Below, in pieces: positions 44,421 through 58,379 of a DNA stretch of 64,000 nucleotides. The position numbers and the translations under genes were made by a program. Each line of letters opens with the position of its first letter. The stretch's first letter is position 1. Under the pieces are notes generated by a model that saw nothing but the letters and a program-made list of their open reading frames with translations, was not told the origin of the DNA and searched no databases. Source of the DNA: Parus major (Eukaryota; Chordata; Aves; Passeriformes; Paridae); contig NC_031781.1 of NCBI RefSeq assembly GCF_001522545.3, positions 10,297,487-10,361,486 of the forward strand, given 5' to 3'.

Positions 44421-47400
44421 AAGAGCTGCGGAAAGACGTTTCCTCTGTTTGGGTTCGTCGGGATATTTTTTGTTGGCTTGGTTGGCGGGTTTTTTTTTTT
44501 TCCTCCTCATTTTGGCACTTGCAAGAGCTCGTGTTGCAAGCTTCCTGCTCGAGTGCCTGCCCTCCACCAGCGGCAGGGCAAAACTCCTGGTGACTTGTTC
44601 TTCTCCCCTCCCGTTCTGAATCAGCGTGTTAGAAATGTGATTACAGCATCCATCACATTTAAGCACATAAATCTCATTAAGCACTGGAGTAACCATACTC
44701 ATGCAAGTCTCCTGAATCATGCAGCTCAAATTTCCAGAACAATTGAGGATTTTAAATCATACCTCAGTACCAGAGCAAACTTATATCCTGCTGAAGTCTC
44801 TCAGATGTCATGCTACGCTAAAGGGTTCTTACAGATAAAATGGTGCCTCTGGTTCAAAGTAGGGCACACCAAAAGGAGTTGAAGGTTTTTGTAAGTGGCA
44901 GTAACGAAACCCTGCAGCTGCTGCTGTGTTGAGGCTGCACCGTGACTGCTGAGCGTCACTCTGTAAGGGCAAGGCTTTAAATTTCAGCTCACTTGGTGTA
45001 ATTTTACGTCCATACTTTGCAACTGATGCTTCCCTGAGAGTGGTCAGAAGACAGCGTCTTGGTGTGAGAAATAAGAGGGGAAGGAACACGGTTTTAAAAA
45101 GTAACAATGTTGCCAAGACAGTTTTAGACCCGTTAAGTGTATTCTCCTATCATTTTACCGCTGCGCTGCGAAGAAAAATATCTACAGAGCAAGCACAAAG
45201 TCTCCCGGGAACTTGACTGACAAGGGCATTTTGGTAATGCTTCCAGCTCAGGAATGTCACTGTTCTGCAAGGGATCTCACACCTGTGTCTGAGCAGCAGC
45301 CACAGGAGCTCCCAGCTCCCTGCCAGAGCTCACGGTGTGTGCAGAGGGCTTGTGTGCCATGACCTGATGTGGCAGATGCAGTCCCCAGAGCATCCCCAGT
45401 GGGTGTATATTTGAGTAGGCTGCCTTTCAGCAGCGGCACAAAGCTGCACTTTCTCAGAAGTGCAGCGACACTGTTTGGATAGATCCTGGCTTTGACGTAA
45501 GGGATCAGTGGCTGGACCTTGATTGCAAACAGAGCTCCGGTGACCCTTCAGATAGGATAGCTCAGCTGCTCCTTGCAGCCTGGGAAGTGCCTGTCAGCAC
45601 AAAGCTGAGCATCCTCATGCTAAAATGTTTTATCTCCCCCCGAGTTACAATTCACGTGTGCTGCTTTCCAATGCTCTCTCACAGATGTGCAGGCAGCACC
45701 AGCAGTCACAAGGTGAGGACTTAATACATTCATTTCTGTTTTTCCCCACAGTGCTTTTGAAGGCTGTTTCCTTCAGCAGGGGAAAAAAGAACAAGATTTG
45801 TATTCCCTTTGTTGTTGTTTCACAACTGGACTTTCTTTCCAGCACTTATTCCCTCAGTCAAGAAGAGTGGAATTTTACAGCTTTCTTCAGTATTCTGTCT
45901 GAAGATGTGATTTCTTTTTTTTCCTTCACTGTTTTCCCCTATAAAATGTCATTTCTGGGGTGACTAGGGACTACTGGAGACACTTATCAAATATAAATCT
46001 TGCTTTATTACTTCAGTTAGCCCTGGTCACAGACTTAGTTGGACTGCTGGGCCAAGTAAGCTCCCATGTCACCAGCGGGGCTGTGTTAAGGCTGCTGGAG
46101 ACTGCTGCATGGCTCATGAGGCTTCATTCCCCTCATGGGACACACCTCTGGATACCCCCTGCTGCAGCTCAGGGATGCATAAAGGAATATGCATTCTCCA
46201 GCCTTTCTCCTCTGTGAGACAGTGTTAGCTAGCATGGCTTAAAAGAATTATTTGGAGATATGTGCATGGACAGAAACAGGCAGTGCAAAACTGATACATG
46301 ATCAATACTTTTTACATAAAGGTCTAAGGGTTTAGAGACAGAAAACAGTAGGAACTTCCTGGAGCCAGTAAAGGGAGAGAAGGAGAGATCTCTTTTATTT
46401 TCTTTCATGTAATATTTGAAGGAAAGTGAGCTTTATTGTCTGCTAGGCCAAGCCAAATAATTTCTAGGTAGTTGGGTTAATTTTGTTCTAATGTCCACCT
46501 CCTTCTCCTCATACAAAGTTCTGGGAAGCCCAGATGTTTTATGTGCACTAGTGGTACCAAGAAAAATTAAAAGTGCCATCTCCTACCTTCTTTTCTCCTC
46601 ACCTCCCCTTGTTATAGGCACTCACCTCTCAGTTGCCATCGCATTTGGGACAGTTGTTAAGCCAGGCTACAATCACAGACTTTCCCTCAGGTTTCCTATA
46701 TGGAAACAACCCAGCAGAGAAGAGCAAAACCTGGTGTTTGTAGTGGGACCCTTTTGTGCTGAGTTGCAGCACAGCAGCCCTTTGTCAAACTGTTCTTTAG
46801 AGGAATAAAACTAGCCTAAATCTCCACACTTCCCCAGCACTCTGATGAGAACCATCCCTGCTGGTTCTACCACCTATTGGAGTCCCAAGGGTGAGATTTA
46901 CGTTGCTTTCTATTGCTTGAGGCCTTTCCACTCCCGATCTACCATTAGATGGCAGCAACTGAATGCGAATGAGGCTCTGCAGGTCCTGTTTATCCCGTGG
47001 CTTGTGCAGGGATTTCAAGCTTTTCGCTTCTAGGTCAATGGTTCAAATCTGGCCCAGGTCAGGAGGGGCCAGAGATCTTTATAATCCGGCAGCTGCTCAG
47101 CGTCCTGTGTGAGAGCACACGAGTGCCCTTCTCATCACTGGCACTAATTGGCACCAGTGCTTGACACGCCAACAAAGAGGCAGAAGATGCTCCAAAGAGA
47201 CTGAATTCTCCTCCCTGAACTCCGTGTGATTGGACAAAGGGGAGCACTCATCCCTGTGCATAAGCCTGCCCTTGGTAACGATGCCAGAAGAATGTGCTGA
47301 CCCCATTCCTCCTCTAAGCGAGTAACTGCCCAAAATTATCTCATTCCGGACAGGAGGGCGACAGTTGGGGTCTTGCAGCAGATAAAATTAATTTGTTATT

Positions 47401-49503
47401 AATTTGAGATATGATATTCGGATAGAGTAGTGATGGCGCAATGAAATCCTGTCAAACATGTTGTAATACCTATGTTATTTACAGCCTCTATAACTGTGGG
47501 GACAAACTCCATCCAGAACTGCCTTACAAGGTGACCTAATTTGGAAAAGAAAACAGATAGAGAATTTTCTCACATTAGAGGACACCTCGCTGTGACTTCT
47601 TCCCTTACAAATTTAAAGCCCTGTGAAGGACTGGAGCAACTGATACTCTCCAGAGAAACCCATGAGATAAGAACTGAGCCTAGCAAGCATGTGATTGTGA
47701 TACAGTTCAAGCCCCTGTGTGTATCACTCAGCTTGTTCTATAAAGATTTGAGAAGCATGTCACTACGTAAATCCCTCTGGGCAGCTGGGCTCCCCTCCAA
47801 CACACAGATTTCCCTTGCTGCTAATGAATCAGCCTCTTTTGCTAACTTACCTCCAAAGCTCGTTTACTTGGAAACCAAGGGAGCTTAGGGAACAGGGTTC
47901 TCTCCATGCATAACAATGACCTATTTTAGATACTTTTCCTCACGAGGTCACAGAGAAGGGGCAGCAAAAGAGTGCTTTTATCCAAAAGGCATTTGCTGGA
48001 ATCAGTCCTAAACAATGCCAGCCATTTCCATTTTGAGACCTGACATTTCATGGTGCCAGTGCCACCACACAACAGAAAATGCTGGTGTGAGCCAGGGATG
48101 GGATCCAGCTGTCTCATTCCAAGGACACAAACCCTGGCCCTTGCATACATGGGTTTTATTCTCCAAACAGCCCCCTTCCCACAGAAACTGGTAACCCTGG
48201 ATGGAAATGCTTCACTGCGCTCCCAGAGCATGGCAGATGAGGCCAAGGGCATGTTTCACACATCTGGGTATGTTTACATCCCTGGGCTCTCTGAAGTAGC
48301 ATGAGCAATGCAGTAAGGAAAACACAGAGATGCATTAGGGAATCTGTCCTTCCTCACCAAGCTCTGAGCTGATTCCCATGCAGAATTAGCAGCACAGCTT
48401 ACAGGACTGCAGGAAAGAGGCACCTGGTAGCCCCTCAGGAAAAGCTTGGAAACAGGAAATGTTTCATATGCCATCTTGCCTCTGAGATGTGTGCCCGAGC
48501 TTGGGATGAATTCAAGCACTTTGTGATTTTCCCACAGTTAGTGCCCTGAAGCAATATGGGAGGAACAAACTGATTATAATGTATTCATCCTGTAGTTTAT
48601 TTAACCCAAACCTCACCAATCTGATTACGAGGCTCAGATGCCAGACTGGAACTCTGCTATTTTCAGCCCATCTATGGTTGATATCCTGCAAGGCAAGAGA
48701 GGACCAGTGTCCTGTGTGACTCAAAGCACACAACATGTCTTTAATTAGGTCCTGGTTGCACTGGAGCATTTCTGTTAGAAATTCTGTTAGAATGTCTTTA
48801 TGAGGCTAAATTTGACCCGTTTCAGCTCTCAGCCCCTGAATGCAATTACAACTTTATGACTATATAAGCTCATTTCCAAGCTGCCTTTTCCTTTGTCATT
48901 CTCCTTGAGTCCCTCACATTAGGACAAGCAGTTTAGCTTCCACTCACTCATGTGGGTCTCCCCAGAACTTCCCTCTTAACTTTCCAAATAGTGTGCAAAA
49001 CAACGGGGCCCACTATTGTCCAGTAGTGCTGAGTCTAGATAGAATCAAACTATCTGCATGGGCAGCAGACTTTGTTTGTCAAACCAGTGACCATTTTAGT
49101 CCTGCTAGACCTTGAAAGACTGGCACATATTTTCATGACCAAAGTGCTGGTTGTTTGCCTGTGCAGCAGGAGACTGTCACTGTGTTACAGTGTCACTTCA
49201 GCCCCTCAATAACAGATCTCTGCCTGTAACCCATCAGCCTAACTGGATTAATTTGAAAGGACCCGTTTTTCCTAAATGAATGTTCACTGGTGTTAATTAC
49301 TCAGTTATTTTCACTCATGAGTCACCTCTGAGCTCTTCCATTATTTTGACTAATAACGCTGTCACAAGCAGTGACACACAGCACAGCCTTTTCTCCGTTC
49401 TCCTGGAACATACCTGTGCTTTGCTGCCCCTGCAGGGTACATTTCTCATCACCACCGACAGCTCAGGCTACTGAGTAAGAGAAGAAAAATAAAATCAGTG
49501 TTT
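44421..49503. other. Region upstream of SLC41A3; no gene recognised
   Basis: No exon I can name on either strand. It contains T-rich and A-rich simple runs and the SINE-like stretch near 46.9-47.2 kb. It may include distal regulatory DNA of SLC41A3. Confidence 0.55.
46880..47190 (+). mobile_element. Candidate old SINE-like element with a tRNA B-box-like motif
   Basis: Near 47035 the sequence GGTCAATGGTTCAAATC contains a match to the pol III B box (GGTTCRANNCC) apart from the last bases. It sits in a block whose wording (CTTCTAGGTCAATGG...GGCCCAGGTCAG) seems familiar from other amniote genomes. No convincing A box or tail was identified. It could instead be a conserved non-coding element derived from such a repeat. 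Confidence 0.3.
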
Positions 49504-49584
49504 TCACAGAATCACAGAATAGTTGGAGTTGGAAGGAATCATTAAGATCGTCTATTTCCAACCCCCTTGCCATGGGCAGAGTTT
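49504..49584 (-). mobile_element. CR1 LINE 3'-end fragment
   Basis: The plus strand reads CACAGAATCACAGAAT, then GTTGGAAGGAATCATTAAGA, then CCAACCCCCTTGCCATGGGCAG. This is the reverse complement of the CR1 3' end, including the ATTCTGTG octamer tail characteristic of avian CR1. The copy is about 80 bases, 5'-truncated and slightly diverged. Confidence 0.9.
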
Positions 49585-52500
49585 CTTTATAGTTAGTAAT
49601 AGGTAGTTACTCAGTCTGCTTCATCTCCCAGGTTTACTCATGGCAGCACCAAACATGCTCTGTTCAGTTAATGCTATTTTCAGTATTAAAAAGGGGGTCA
49701 TCTGACCCCTGAAAATTCAGTAAGATAGCACGATGAGTAATTATTCTTAGTCATCTCAGCATGTTTAATTTAGCATAACTGCACCTTTGCTAAGAAACAA
49801 GATGGCTGTATTTATGCCAAGCACTACAATTAGTTCCCTGTAGCTCACACAAGTGTATGAGGTAAAAGCTGTACTCAGTATTTCTGTTTCCCAGCTTGAA
49901 GTGATCACTTCAAGATACCTTGCAGAACCATTAAAGAATACTTACACTTGCAGTGCCCTGGTATAGGACAGCCTCATAATAGATTTTTTGGGTGCTTGAG
50001 TATGATGGAGGCGGCAGTAGGAAATCTTTCTGCTGCGATGTGGCAGCTCCAAATGTAGGTAACAAGAACATCATTTCTTCCATTCAGTTCTGTTTGGAAC
50101 AGCTGCCTTAAAGTAAGGCAGTGATCCTTCTACTCAATTTTTTTTATAGTTCTTAAAATAAACTATCTTTCAAAACCACTCAGTTTTGCAGAAACTTGGA
50201 TACTATTGAATATATTTGGAGCTGTGTCACTGCCCCCAAGGAAGATGTACAAAGCAACCTTTCCCTACAGATAAATGCCTCTTGCTTAAGAGGAATTAAA
50301 TATAGACACTTATTCCTTAGGGTACAGCTGTACTGAAATGAATTTTATTAAGTGACTTTAAAATGATCATTTTGAAATGTCGTTCTGGTTTGTTATGATA
50401 TTTCCTCAGGAAACAGTTTCATTCTTACCTTTTGCTGATCTGTATTATGAATTGTTGCCTTTGATTTCTTAGCTGTTTGCTGCTGCAAATAGCAACAAAC
50501 TTTCCTCTCTGAAGCCTTTCCAGAAAAGCTGAAGCTTTCTTGAGAAAGGATCTGGGAAGTCCAAACAATATTGTTTAGCAAAACAAAATATGCACTGAAA
50601 GTGTCCCAAAGACCACCATAAGAAATGACCTCAAGCTTGGCAGTCTTAGCAGAAATCTCAGCGTGTAAAGAGGACTATGAAGTCTGAGTGTGGATGCATT
50701 CATTACCAAAAACAGGCTTTTAAAAAGCATAGTTATAGCCATAGGCTTTCAGGGGCACCTGAAAAGGAACTGTCTAACAAGGCAGGTGCGTTTTGTGTGC
50801 CCTGTCTCAAGACTTGCCAAATGAATATGTAAACTGCACGCAGTTATTATGCAAACGTATTTTAATCCCCAGACATCTCAATGAAAAACTCCCACAAGAC
50901 AGCACTTAGACCTTTGGGAAGCCATGGGTGGCACCAGGGTCTGGGCACACACCTCTGGCAACACTGTGCTCTTTACTCAGCCAGCCCTTGGTCACCTGGG
51001 GGACCAGTGTGCTACCACTGCCAAGGGACAGGCACACACAAATGTCACAGATCACCTTCCAAGAGCAGAATCTGCTCCTGGGTTGGGTGGCGGGGAAGAC
51101 ATTTCAGCAGCATGAAAATAACAGAGTCATATTTCCTCCAAGGATCCTTGAGCAATTTATGAGCTTCCTCAAAAGATTTATTTGTTAAGTAGTATTCTGA
51201 AAAGTTGATAAATGTTACATGCATGTCCCGATGCTGCTGTTATTAGGCCCAAAAAGGCAGATTATGGACCCAGTCCCCTTCAAAGTGCAGATACTGAGGG
51301 GTTTTTCTCCCCATTAGTTACCGTGCACTTACATGGTGCTTGCCTGGCTGCAGGCCTGCAAACCTGCAAACTCTTGCTCAGGGTATCATTTATTTGTGCA
51401 AGTCCTAATCTAACAAACTCTCCTCACTGAAAACCAACAGCAACAACTTTTTCAGCACTTTCAGTTCTATTTCAGTCATGACTTTTCTCCTTTTTCTCCC
51501 ACACACCAAGCAAAGCACCCAGTTTCTTTTCCCCATCAATGTGTTTTCCCCTGGCAGGAGAAAGGGATGTTGCTCATCCTTAGTCACTGCAGCCCAGTTC
51601 AGAGCACGTCACCCACAGGCAAAGAGAAATGAGGGGGAAAATTGTGTCCCTGCTGTGCAGCTGGGCTGCAGAGTGTCAGCCTGGGCACATATTTAGTAGG
51701 TTTGCAGCTGCCTGTTACTCAGCTCCACAACAGAGGCTGATCAGGCTCGCTGGGGCTGTGCCAGGCTCTCCTGAAAGAAAAAAAAAAAAAAAAAAGGAAA
51801 AGGTATTTATTTATAACTGGCTTGTGAGATGGAAAAGTGGTTTCTATATTTAATAGAAAGTGTTCCTGGCAGATTAACCCTGGTAGTATTAGGTTTGGGG
51901 ACTTGTTTAGCTCTATTTGAGCATTAGCTACAATACTTATCATTTTCCAGGTCCAATCCTCCACAGAGTGGAGTCCCATAGCATAATTATTTACTGCTTA
52001 GAGAGGGGATAGTTTATTGTCAACCTGTCAGATGATCCAGACTTAGAATTGAACAGTGAAGAGGAAAGGAAGACAGTCATTTTCAAGGTTTTGCTGAGTT
52101 ATTTCATATTTGAAAGAGAATTGGTGCTTTGTGCTGCAGCCATCAGTACCATATGAGCCCTGTTCTGTGATCCTGTAGTAAGATCAGTTCTGCCTTTTGA
52201 GGCAAAATTCAAGGGCATGTTCCCACCTAAACATCAAGTTTAGAAACATTGCATAAGATCTTCTTGGGGGATGCCCACTTCAAAGTAGGTTTGAGTACAT
52301 ATTTCTCAGTAGCTCCAAGCAGTGAGGCGATGCAGTAGCTGCAGTGCCCATGTGCAGAAAACAGCTGGCTGCAGGCAGAAAGTGCACTCACAGATGTTTC
52401 TGGAGCTGCCCTGCCAACACCTCACAGTCTCTGCAATCAGTCTCCTGCCACCACAGCACAAAGGCAAAAGGCACTGTGAGAGAAAGGCTGTCAAACATGG

Positions 52501-55500
52501 CTGCAAACTGAAGGAAAGAAGTTTCTTATGCAGATAATCTCTGAGTTCCAGCCTGGGTAGATTACACTCTTCAAATTTGCATCACCATTTCTTCTTCAAA
52601 GGTATGCAGTGCATGATCCCTCTACCCTGCTGTGAACTGCTGTGCCAGGCTGTGAAAAAAGCACTGCTGTAACATTCAGTCCCAGACATGGGTACATTCC
52701 AGGAGCAGGAGACACTATTTCTGTGCGTTTCCTTCTACTCTGCCCAGCTGAGCTTGTCTTGAAACTGACTTTCTATTTGTGAGAGACTTTGGGGATACTT
52801 GGCTAAAACATACACATAGATCTCCCTTTCCGACTTAGGCTGCATTGCTCTTGTGGTGCATCAAGGAAACTGAGGCACAAGGAGCTTTAATTAACTCACA
52901 CAAAGCTATGGACATATCTGTAGAAGATTCCAAGTAGAAAAAAAGCTCTGTAACCTCTAGATTGTATCACTTTTCATTATTCTCTAACCTCTTGTTCTCC
53001 AGTCCCTTCTCCCTAATAATGAACATCTTTCCAGACTCAGATTCTAATCTGGAGTGTTCATATACCCCACCATGCAAAGAGATCCCATCCTGATAGGGCA
53101 AGCTCAGATACTCTGTCAAAGTAGTTTAGAATTCTGATTATGTACAAGTGTGTATATGTGTAACATTACAACACCAGAGACAAACATAATTCTAGGAAAT
53201 CTTGTTTTTTTCCTTTAATTTGCAATCTGGACAAAGGGAAAAGGCAGCACACCTTTGCTTGTGTGTCACCACTCATTTGGTGCAGGGAAATTCTCAGTTC
53301 CTGAATGCAAGAAGTGCATGGCTGGAGAGAGGCCTGCCCATGGGTGTACAACCCACGTGCTGCATCCAAGTCTCATTCCAGCATGCTGAGAGTAGCCATC
53401 ACATGCCTTGGCTTTTCAGGAGCCTGTACCTACAATATTACTCAATCCCCTACACCCCTGGCCATAGGGAGAACCATTGCTTGCCTGTATCAGCAGTGAG
53501 AGGTTTATGTTAAATGCAGAGCCCTTCTGGTTCAGGAACAATGAGCAGTCATAGCACATGATATGTGCTAAGTAGCTCTTCAGTCTGTTTACCAAAAGCT
53601 TTGATATGATTCTGAAGGATACTGGCAGTGCTGGGCACTTCAGAGGCAGCACAGCACAGCTGTTGAAAAAGCAGCTTTGGAGGAGGCAAAGCAAAACTCA
53701 CATTTGCGTGTGCTGCTAGTTTGAGCAGCATTTTAAGTCTCCTGTAGTCTTCTCATGTATACTACCAGGATAATTGCAGTTAATAACTGAGCACAGTCTG
53801 TGTAAAGCTTTCTTAAACATTTGGGTGATAAAAGCTGCCGACAACATTTATGGATTTTCATTCCATTAGCAGTTAGCTTCTACCACAAATAGGACCCAAA
53901 CCAGCTTTGATATCTTAAGACAAGATCTATTTATGTATCTGTGTGCTAAGCAAAAAAAACCCAGAGTCCTTGAAATGACAGACAAACAGGTTTCTCTGTG
54001 TGGAGAGCCAAGCTGCTGAGGGGAACCAATCTGCTGAGCACCATGTGTTTAATGTTCTCCTGTGCCTCAAGACACTGGTGAATGGGCACTGCCTGGAAGC
54101 CCTGACCTGGCAGCAAGGCTGTTTGAAGTAATGGGAGCCATACTAACTATGTGAGCCCTGAGCTTTCGATATTTGTGGGGAATGTGGAGCCTGTGGCAGC
54201 ACTGTCAGCAGTATGTTACATCCCATGACCTGCTCTGCAAGAATAAGACTGAATTTTCGGTGATATTAAGACCAGGGTTAAATGTTCTGCAGTGTGTACT
54301 CCAGGATGAAGGTAATAATTTAATGAGCTTCTGAAGAATTTGCACCCTTCTAGAAAACTGCCTGGGAATGAACTTTAAAACAACTTCCTTCCCATCTATA
54401 AGGGACTATCATGCTAATTGAACAAATACCACGTCACAAGTAGCAGAGAGAGTCTTGTGTTCGGGTGCAAAAAGGATACTGCTGAAGCTCTACTTCCTTT
54501 TCAAATTGCTATATAATCAAATATACTTCATTAACTTGAACTGGAAGAGCCCTCAAAGTCACTTGCAGATTTTCCAGGCAAAGTAACTTAAAAAAAATGT
54601 TCCAACCTTCCACAAACAGAGCACTTCCTAAAACGTCTCCTTAATACTATAGACAGTCACTATCTTCTCACTGTCAGAATCTCATTATGTCTGCAGATAA
54701 ACTGCAACCTCCCTCCTCCTCCCTTGTCTACTTAAACATCCTTTAGGATTAGTTTTTTTCTCCATTTTGTTGTTCATTAATACATTAGTTTAATTACCTA
54801 TGTTGAAATGCTAACAAGCACCCAGAAAAACATGGTAAATTTGGCTTCAGCTTAGGAAAAGCTTTCAGACTGCAGAGATAATAAAGCATTAGTCCAGCAT
54901 TCCCCCAATAATTGAGATCTTCACAGGCAAAAATATCTATACACAGGTAGCTGCAGCAGAGGATGGATGAGAAGGCTTTTAGAGTTGCCTTCCCACTCCA
55001 CAGTTGGTTAATTAGCTATGATAAACATCAACTACCCAATTTCTGAAAGTAATGAAGCATAAGCAGCTAGAGCTACATCCTCTGGTATTTTATAAATTGT
55101 AGTTAAATGTGTCTCATTCTCAGATGCTCAATTGAGTTGCTCTGGTTTACTGAGCTACTGCACATCAGCTGAGCTACATAAATCTTTGCTCTTGGTAGAT
55201 AAAGGGGAAAATGTAAGCTGTGAGCACTGTTAACCCAGATGAGTAATGCCTAAAGGCCCTGACTCTATATGTCAAAATTGAAAGAGTCTGGATCATACCC
55301 ATTAAACATTAGGAAGGCTAGAAAGCCAGGCAGCAAATCCATCTTAAATCCATCAAATCCATCTTAAACACGTGTCTTCAGATGGGACCCAGTAAAAGTG
55401 CTCATTGTTCTCTGCTGGATACAGAAGGAATCTGCCTTAAACACTGACTTTTAAAGTAAACAGACAACATGAGTCTTGGAAGAAATCTTGGGCACTGAAC

Positions 55501-56704
55501 AAAGCCTAGTAACACTGCCCACCTCCCTGCTTGTAGATGGATGTGCTGGTTTTGGTTAGACAAGGACAAGGAGGAAGGCTTTTTTCTCAGTGAACACAAG
55601 ATCCAAGTGGCTTCAGGGTTCATGCCTGTGGACTGAGGTGGATTTCTTCTCATCTGGTTAACTACTCTTTTGGCAGAACTGCTTATCTCAGCCCTGCAGC
55701 TATGCAGGGAGGTTTGCATTCACAGGAACACTGTGAGAGCCTCTCAAGGGAAACCTGCCCAGCATTTTCCCACATTACAGCCTTAATCCTCAAAATTCAC
55801 ACTGCCTCAGCTCACTGCATCTTTTGCACATGGCAATGGATTCTGTGCAAGAAAACACTAAAATATGAGTGTTTAGCATTCCTTTCCTGATGTTGACACT
55901 GTGATCCTTTTAGAGAAAGGAAGTAAAGCCCATGATGAGATATACAGATATGGCTTGGTAGAGTATCCCAGAGTAAAATATAGATCACTTACTCTTCCTT
56001 GTCAGGCAGCTGTTTTTGCCAGTATCTGCCCAACATCCTTCCCTGTCCCAGGCAGCAGAAAGTTCACCTCTGTCTACTGACAATCCATCCTCTGCACAAG
56101 TAGTACAGACACTTTCATAACATGTTCATTATTCAGTGTGTTACTTCTCCTTTACCTGTGCCCAAAGAAATTAATCCTCAAGCTGAAAACTCATCAGAAG
56201 ATTAAAGCCTTAGGGAATGAAGACCAAAGTTGGAAAGGGGCAGACTAGTGTGGTTCAGTGTTGCAGAGAGCAGGCTGGATGTCAGAGCCCCGCAGTGTGG
56301 GCACAGCCAGCGCTGTCACGTGGAGGCACACAGCAAGCATTGTCACAGGACAAAAACTAGAGTTTCTGTTCTGGCCCTTGTCCATGGAACTGAAAGCCAG
56401 AACTATGATAATGACAGCAAAAATATTCAGCAGTTCATCCTCACAGGGTGTGGTGGATGGTTCAGTCAATGCCTAGCTAATCAATGGCACAATATGAAGC
56501 ATACCATCAATTATTCATACAACATCTTTGCAAGCTACATATGAAAATATCCTGTGGGCTTGATAGGTATATTTAGATTTCTTTTTCTTTAGAGTTTCCC
56601 CTATTTCTAGATTTCCCAACCATAGCAGCAGCAGCAGTAATTTTTTTTAAAGGGTGTTGTTATGATCTAGAGGCCAGCTGGAGGGGAGGTGTGAATGGAT
56701 ACTC
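49585..56704. other. No gene recognised
   Basis: Seven kilobases of AT-rich DNA with stops in all frames. An A18 run lies near 51777-51796. A short local duplication of AATCCATCTTAAA occurs near 55338-55370. I see no exon, RNA gene or clear transposon. Confidence 0.55.
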
Positions 56705-56709
56705 CTAAA

Positions 56710-57010
56710 GTGACCACTTTTTACTTTGCACGTGGTTTTCTAAGCAGTTCCTGTGTGTCTTTTTACCCTCCTGCTGAGGGATTTGGCTGGAAACATCCTC
56801 ATCAGCTGCACTGCCTCCTTGATTGTTGGAGGCATTTCCTTGGTGACCAGAATGTGGCACAGAGGAGTAATTGAACGTGAACTCTTTAAAGGGCTGGCAC
56901 AATCCCAGTAAATGAGCGATCAGAAAAGCCACTCTGCTGAGCAGCCTGAGAGGAAGGAGCATTTTGCAAAGCAACCAGACTGGGAACAGAGGCTCAGGGT
57001 TTTTAAGACG
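56710..57010 (-). other. Weak candidate signal-peptide-bearing exon
   Basis: From an ATG near 56961 on the minus strand (A at -3), the frame reads MLLPLRLLSRVAFLIAHLLG, a good shape for a signal peptide: Arg-containing n-region, hydrophobic core, then CQP. A Ser/Asn/Gln-rich stretch with NYS and NAS sequons follows, and a possible donor (GGAGG|GTAAAA) near 56768. I do not recognise the protein and found no partner exon. It may be a chance frame. Confidence 0.2.
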
Positions 57011-57034
57011 GAAACTTCTTGTCCGGAGGATCAA

Positions 57035-58379
57035 AGTAGGTGCATAAACAAATGCAGAATGAGTGTCTCGGAGTGCATGAGATGCCTGGAGAAGATGCTT
57101 CCTTTCCTTCTTGGCTCAGGAAAGGGAAATTTTCTAGAACCACATCACACTACTTATATTAAGGAGCTGATCTTGCTATGTGCTCAAGAGCTTTGGCTTT
57201 CACACTCATCAGTGACTGGTGATCACCCAGTATTTTACAGGAACATGTCCCATGGCAGGGCCAGGCTCTCAAGTGTTTGATGTCCAGTCCTTTCTTTGCT
57301 CTTAAACATGACATATATCTGTTTAAAAAAGGATCAAGTTCCCTTCAAGGCACAACACCCTTAGGATTTTTCTCAGTGCAGAGCTGTGCTATGTGTTTAC
57401 TCTTCAGTGTACTCCTGTGGATCACATACACACCATGGACTGGAAAAACTTCACAATATTCCTTGTACTGTCTTCAGCTCAAGACCAAAAAGTTCTTCTA
57501 TTTATATCAGAGCCCAATTTAGATAATTTGAAATAATCTCCTGAATCTCAGCAAAATCTGGCTTAATTGATCTCATTACCTTCCTTTCCATAGGCAGTTT
57601 GCATTGATTTCTTGAGCTACAGTCAATCCACAGCAATCTCATTCCTGAAACTCTGCAGATTTTGCTTTGAAATTCTCCTTCTGAAAGGGTGCAGTGTTAA
57701 ATGATCAGGTTATTGTTGTCCCCTCAGCACTTTGGCTGCTGGCAGGGGGATGTCATAGCTTCATGGCAATTACTACAATCAGGGAGATTTTCCAGCACTT
57801 TAAATTGTGACCCTTCTTCTAAAATATATCTTCATTGCTCCCATATAAATAGAGGACTTGCTCCAGGAATTTTTTGGATATGATTGTTTGGCCTATGTCA
57901 TGGAGATCAAAGGAACTGGTCATAATGGTCCCTTGTGGCCCTAACATCTATAAATACAGAAATTATTTCATTTAGTCCTGTCATCTGGTCTCCATTGTGG
58001 TACTAGCTCTTTTCATAACAAAACAAGGGGTCCATCATGTCTTGGAGAATGGAAGGAACAGGAAATTCCAGCAGGAACACCATGAAATAGTGAAGAGGCT
58101 GTCACAGGTCTGATTTCAAGTGCACCTCATTATCCAAAGGCAACTGGTGATTTTTTCCAGTAGTTTTTTTCCAGAATGAAGTGGATTTATTGAGCTTCAG
58201 TATCAGTTTATAGTTAATGTAGCTTCCTGAGGAGCTGAGGCCTTGCAGCACTGTGGGGCTGTTTGGTGTGACTGACAGACCCAGAGCAAGTCTGCTGTAC
58301 CCAGGGAGGCCTGCACCTCAGGTGTTTAAGTGTATTCATTTTGCATGGGCTGGTTTTTGGTAGCAGGGGGCCACAGAGG
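57035..58379. other. No gene recognised
   Basis: AT-rich DNA without recognised exon or repeat. The right end may include the 5' part of the LTR that follows. Confidence 0.5.

Noticed and set aside
43809..44882. Long frames (148-348 codons) around 44 kb on both strands
   Set aside because: They read through 330 Ns; the flanks are CpG-island and UTR sequence.
49980..50057. Short plus-strand frame with Gly-Gly-Gly-Ser and Cys-Cys followed by AGGTAACA
   Set aside because: It resembles a tiny exon with a donor, but there is no acceptor, partner exon or recognisable content.
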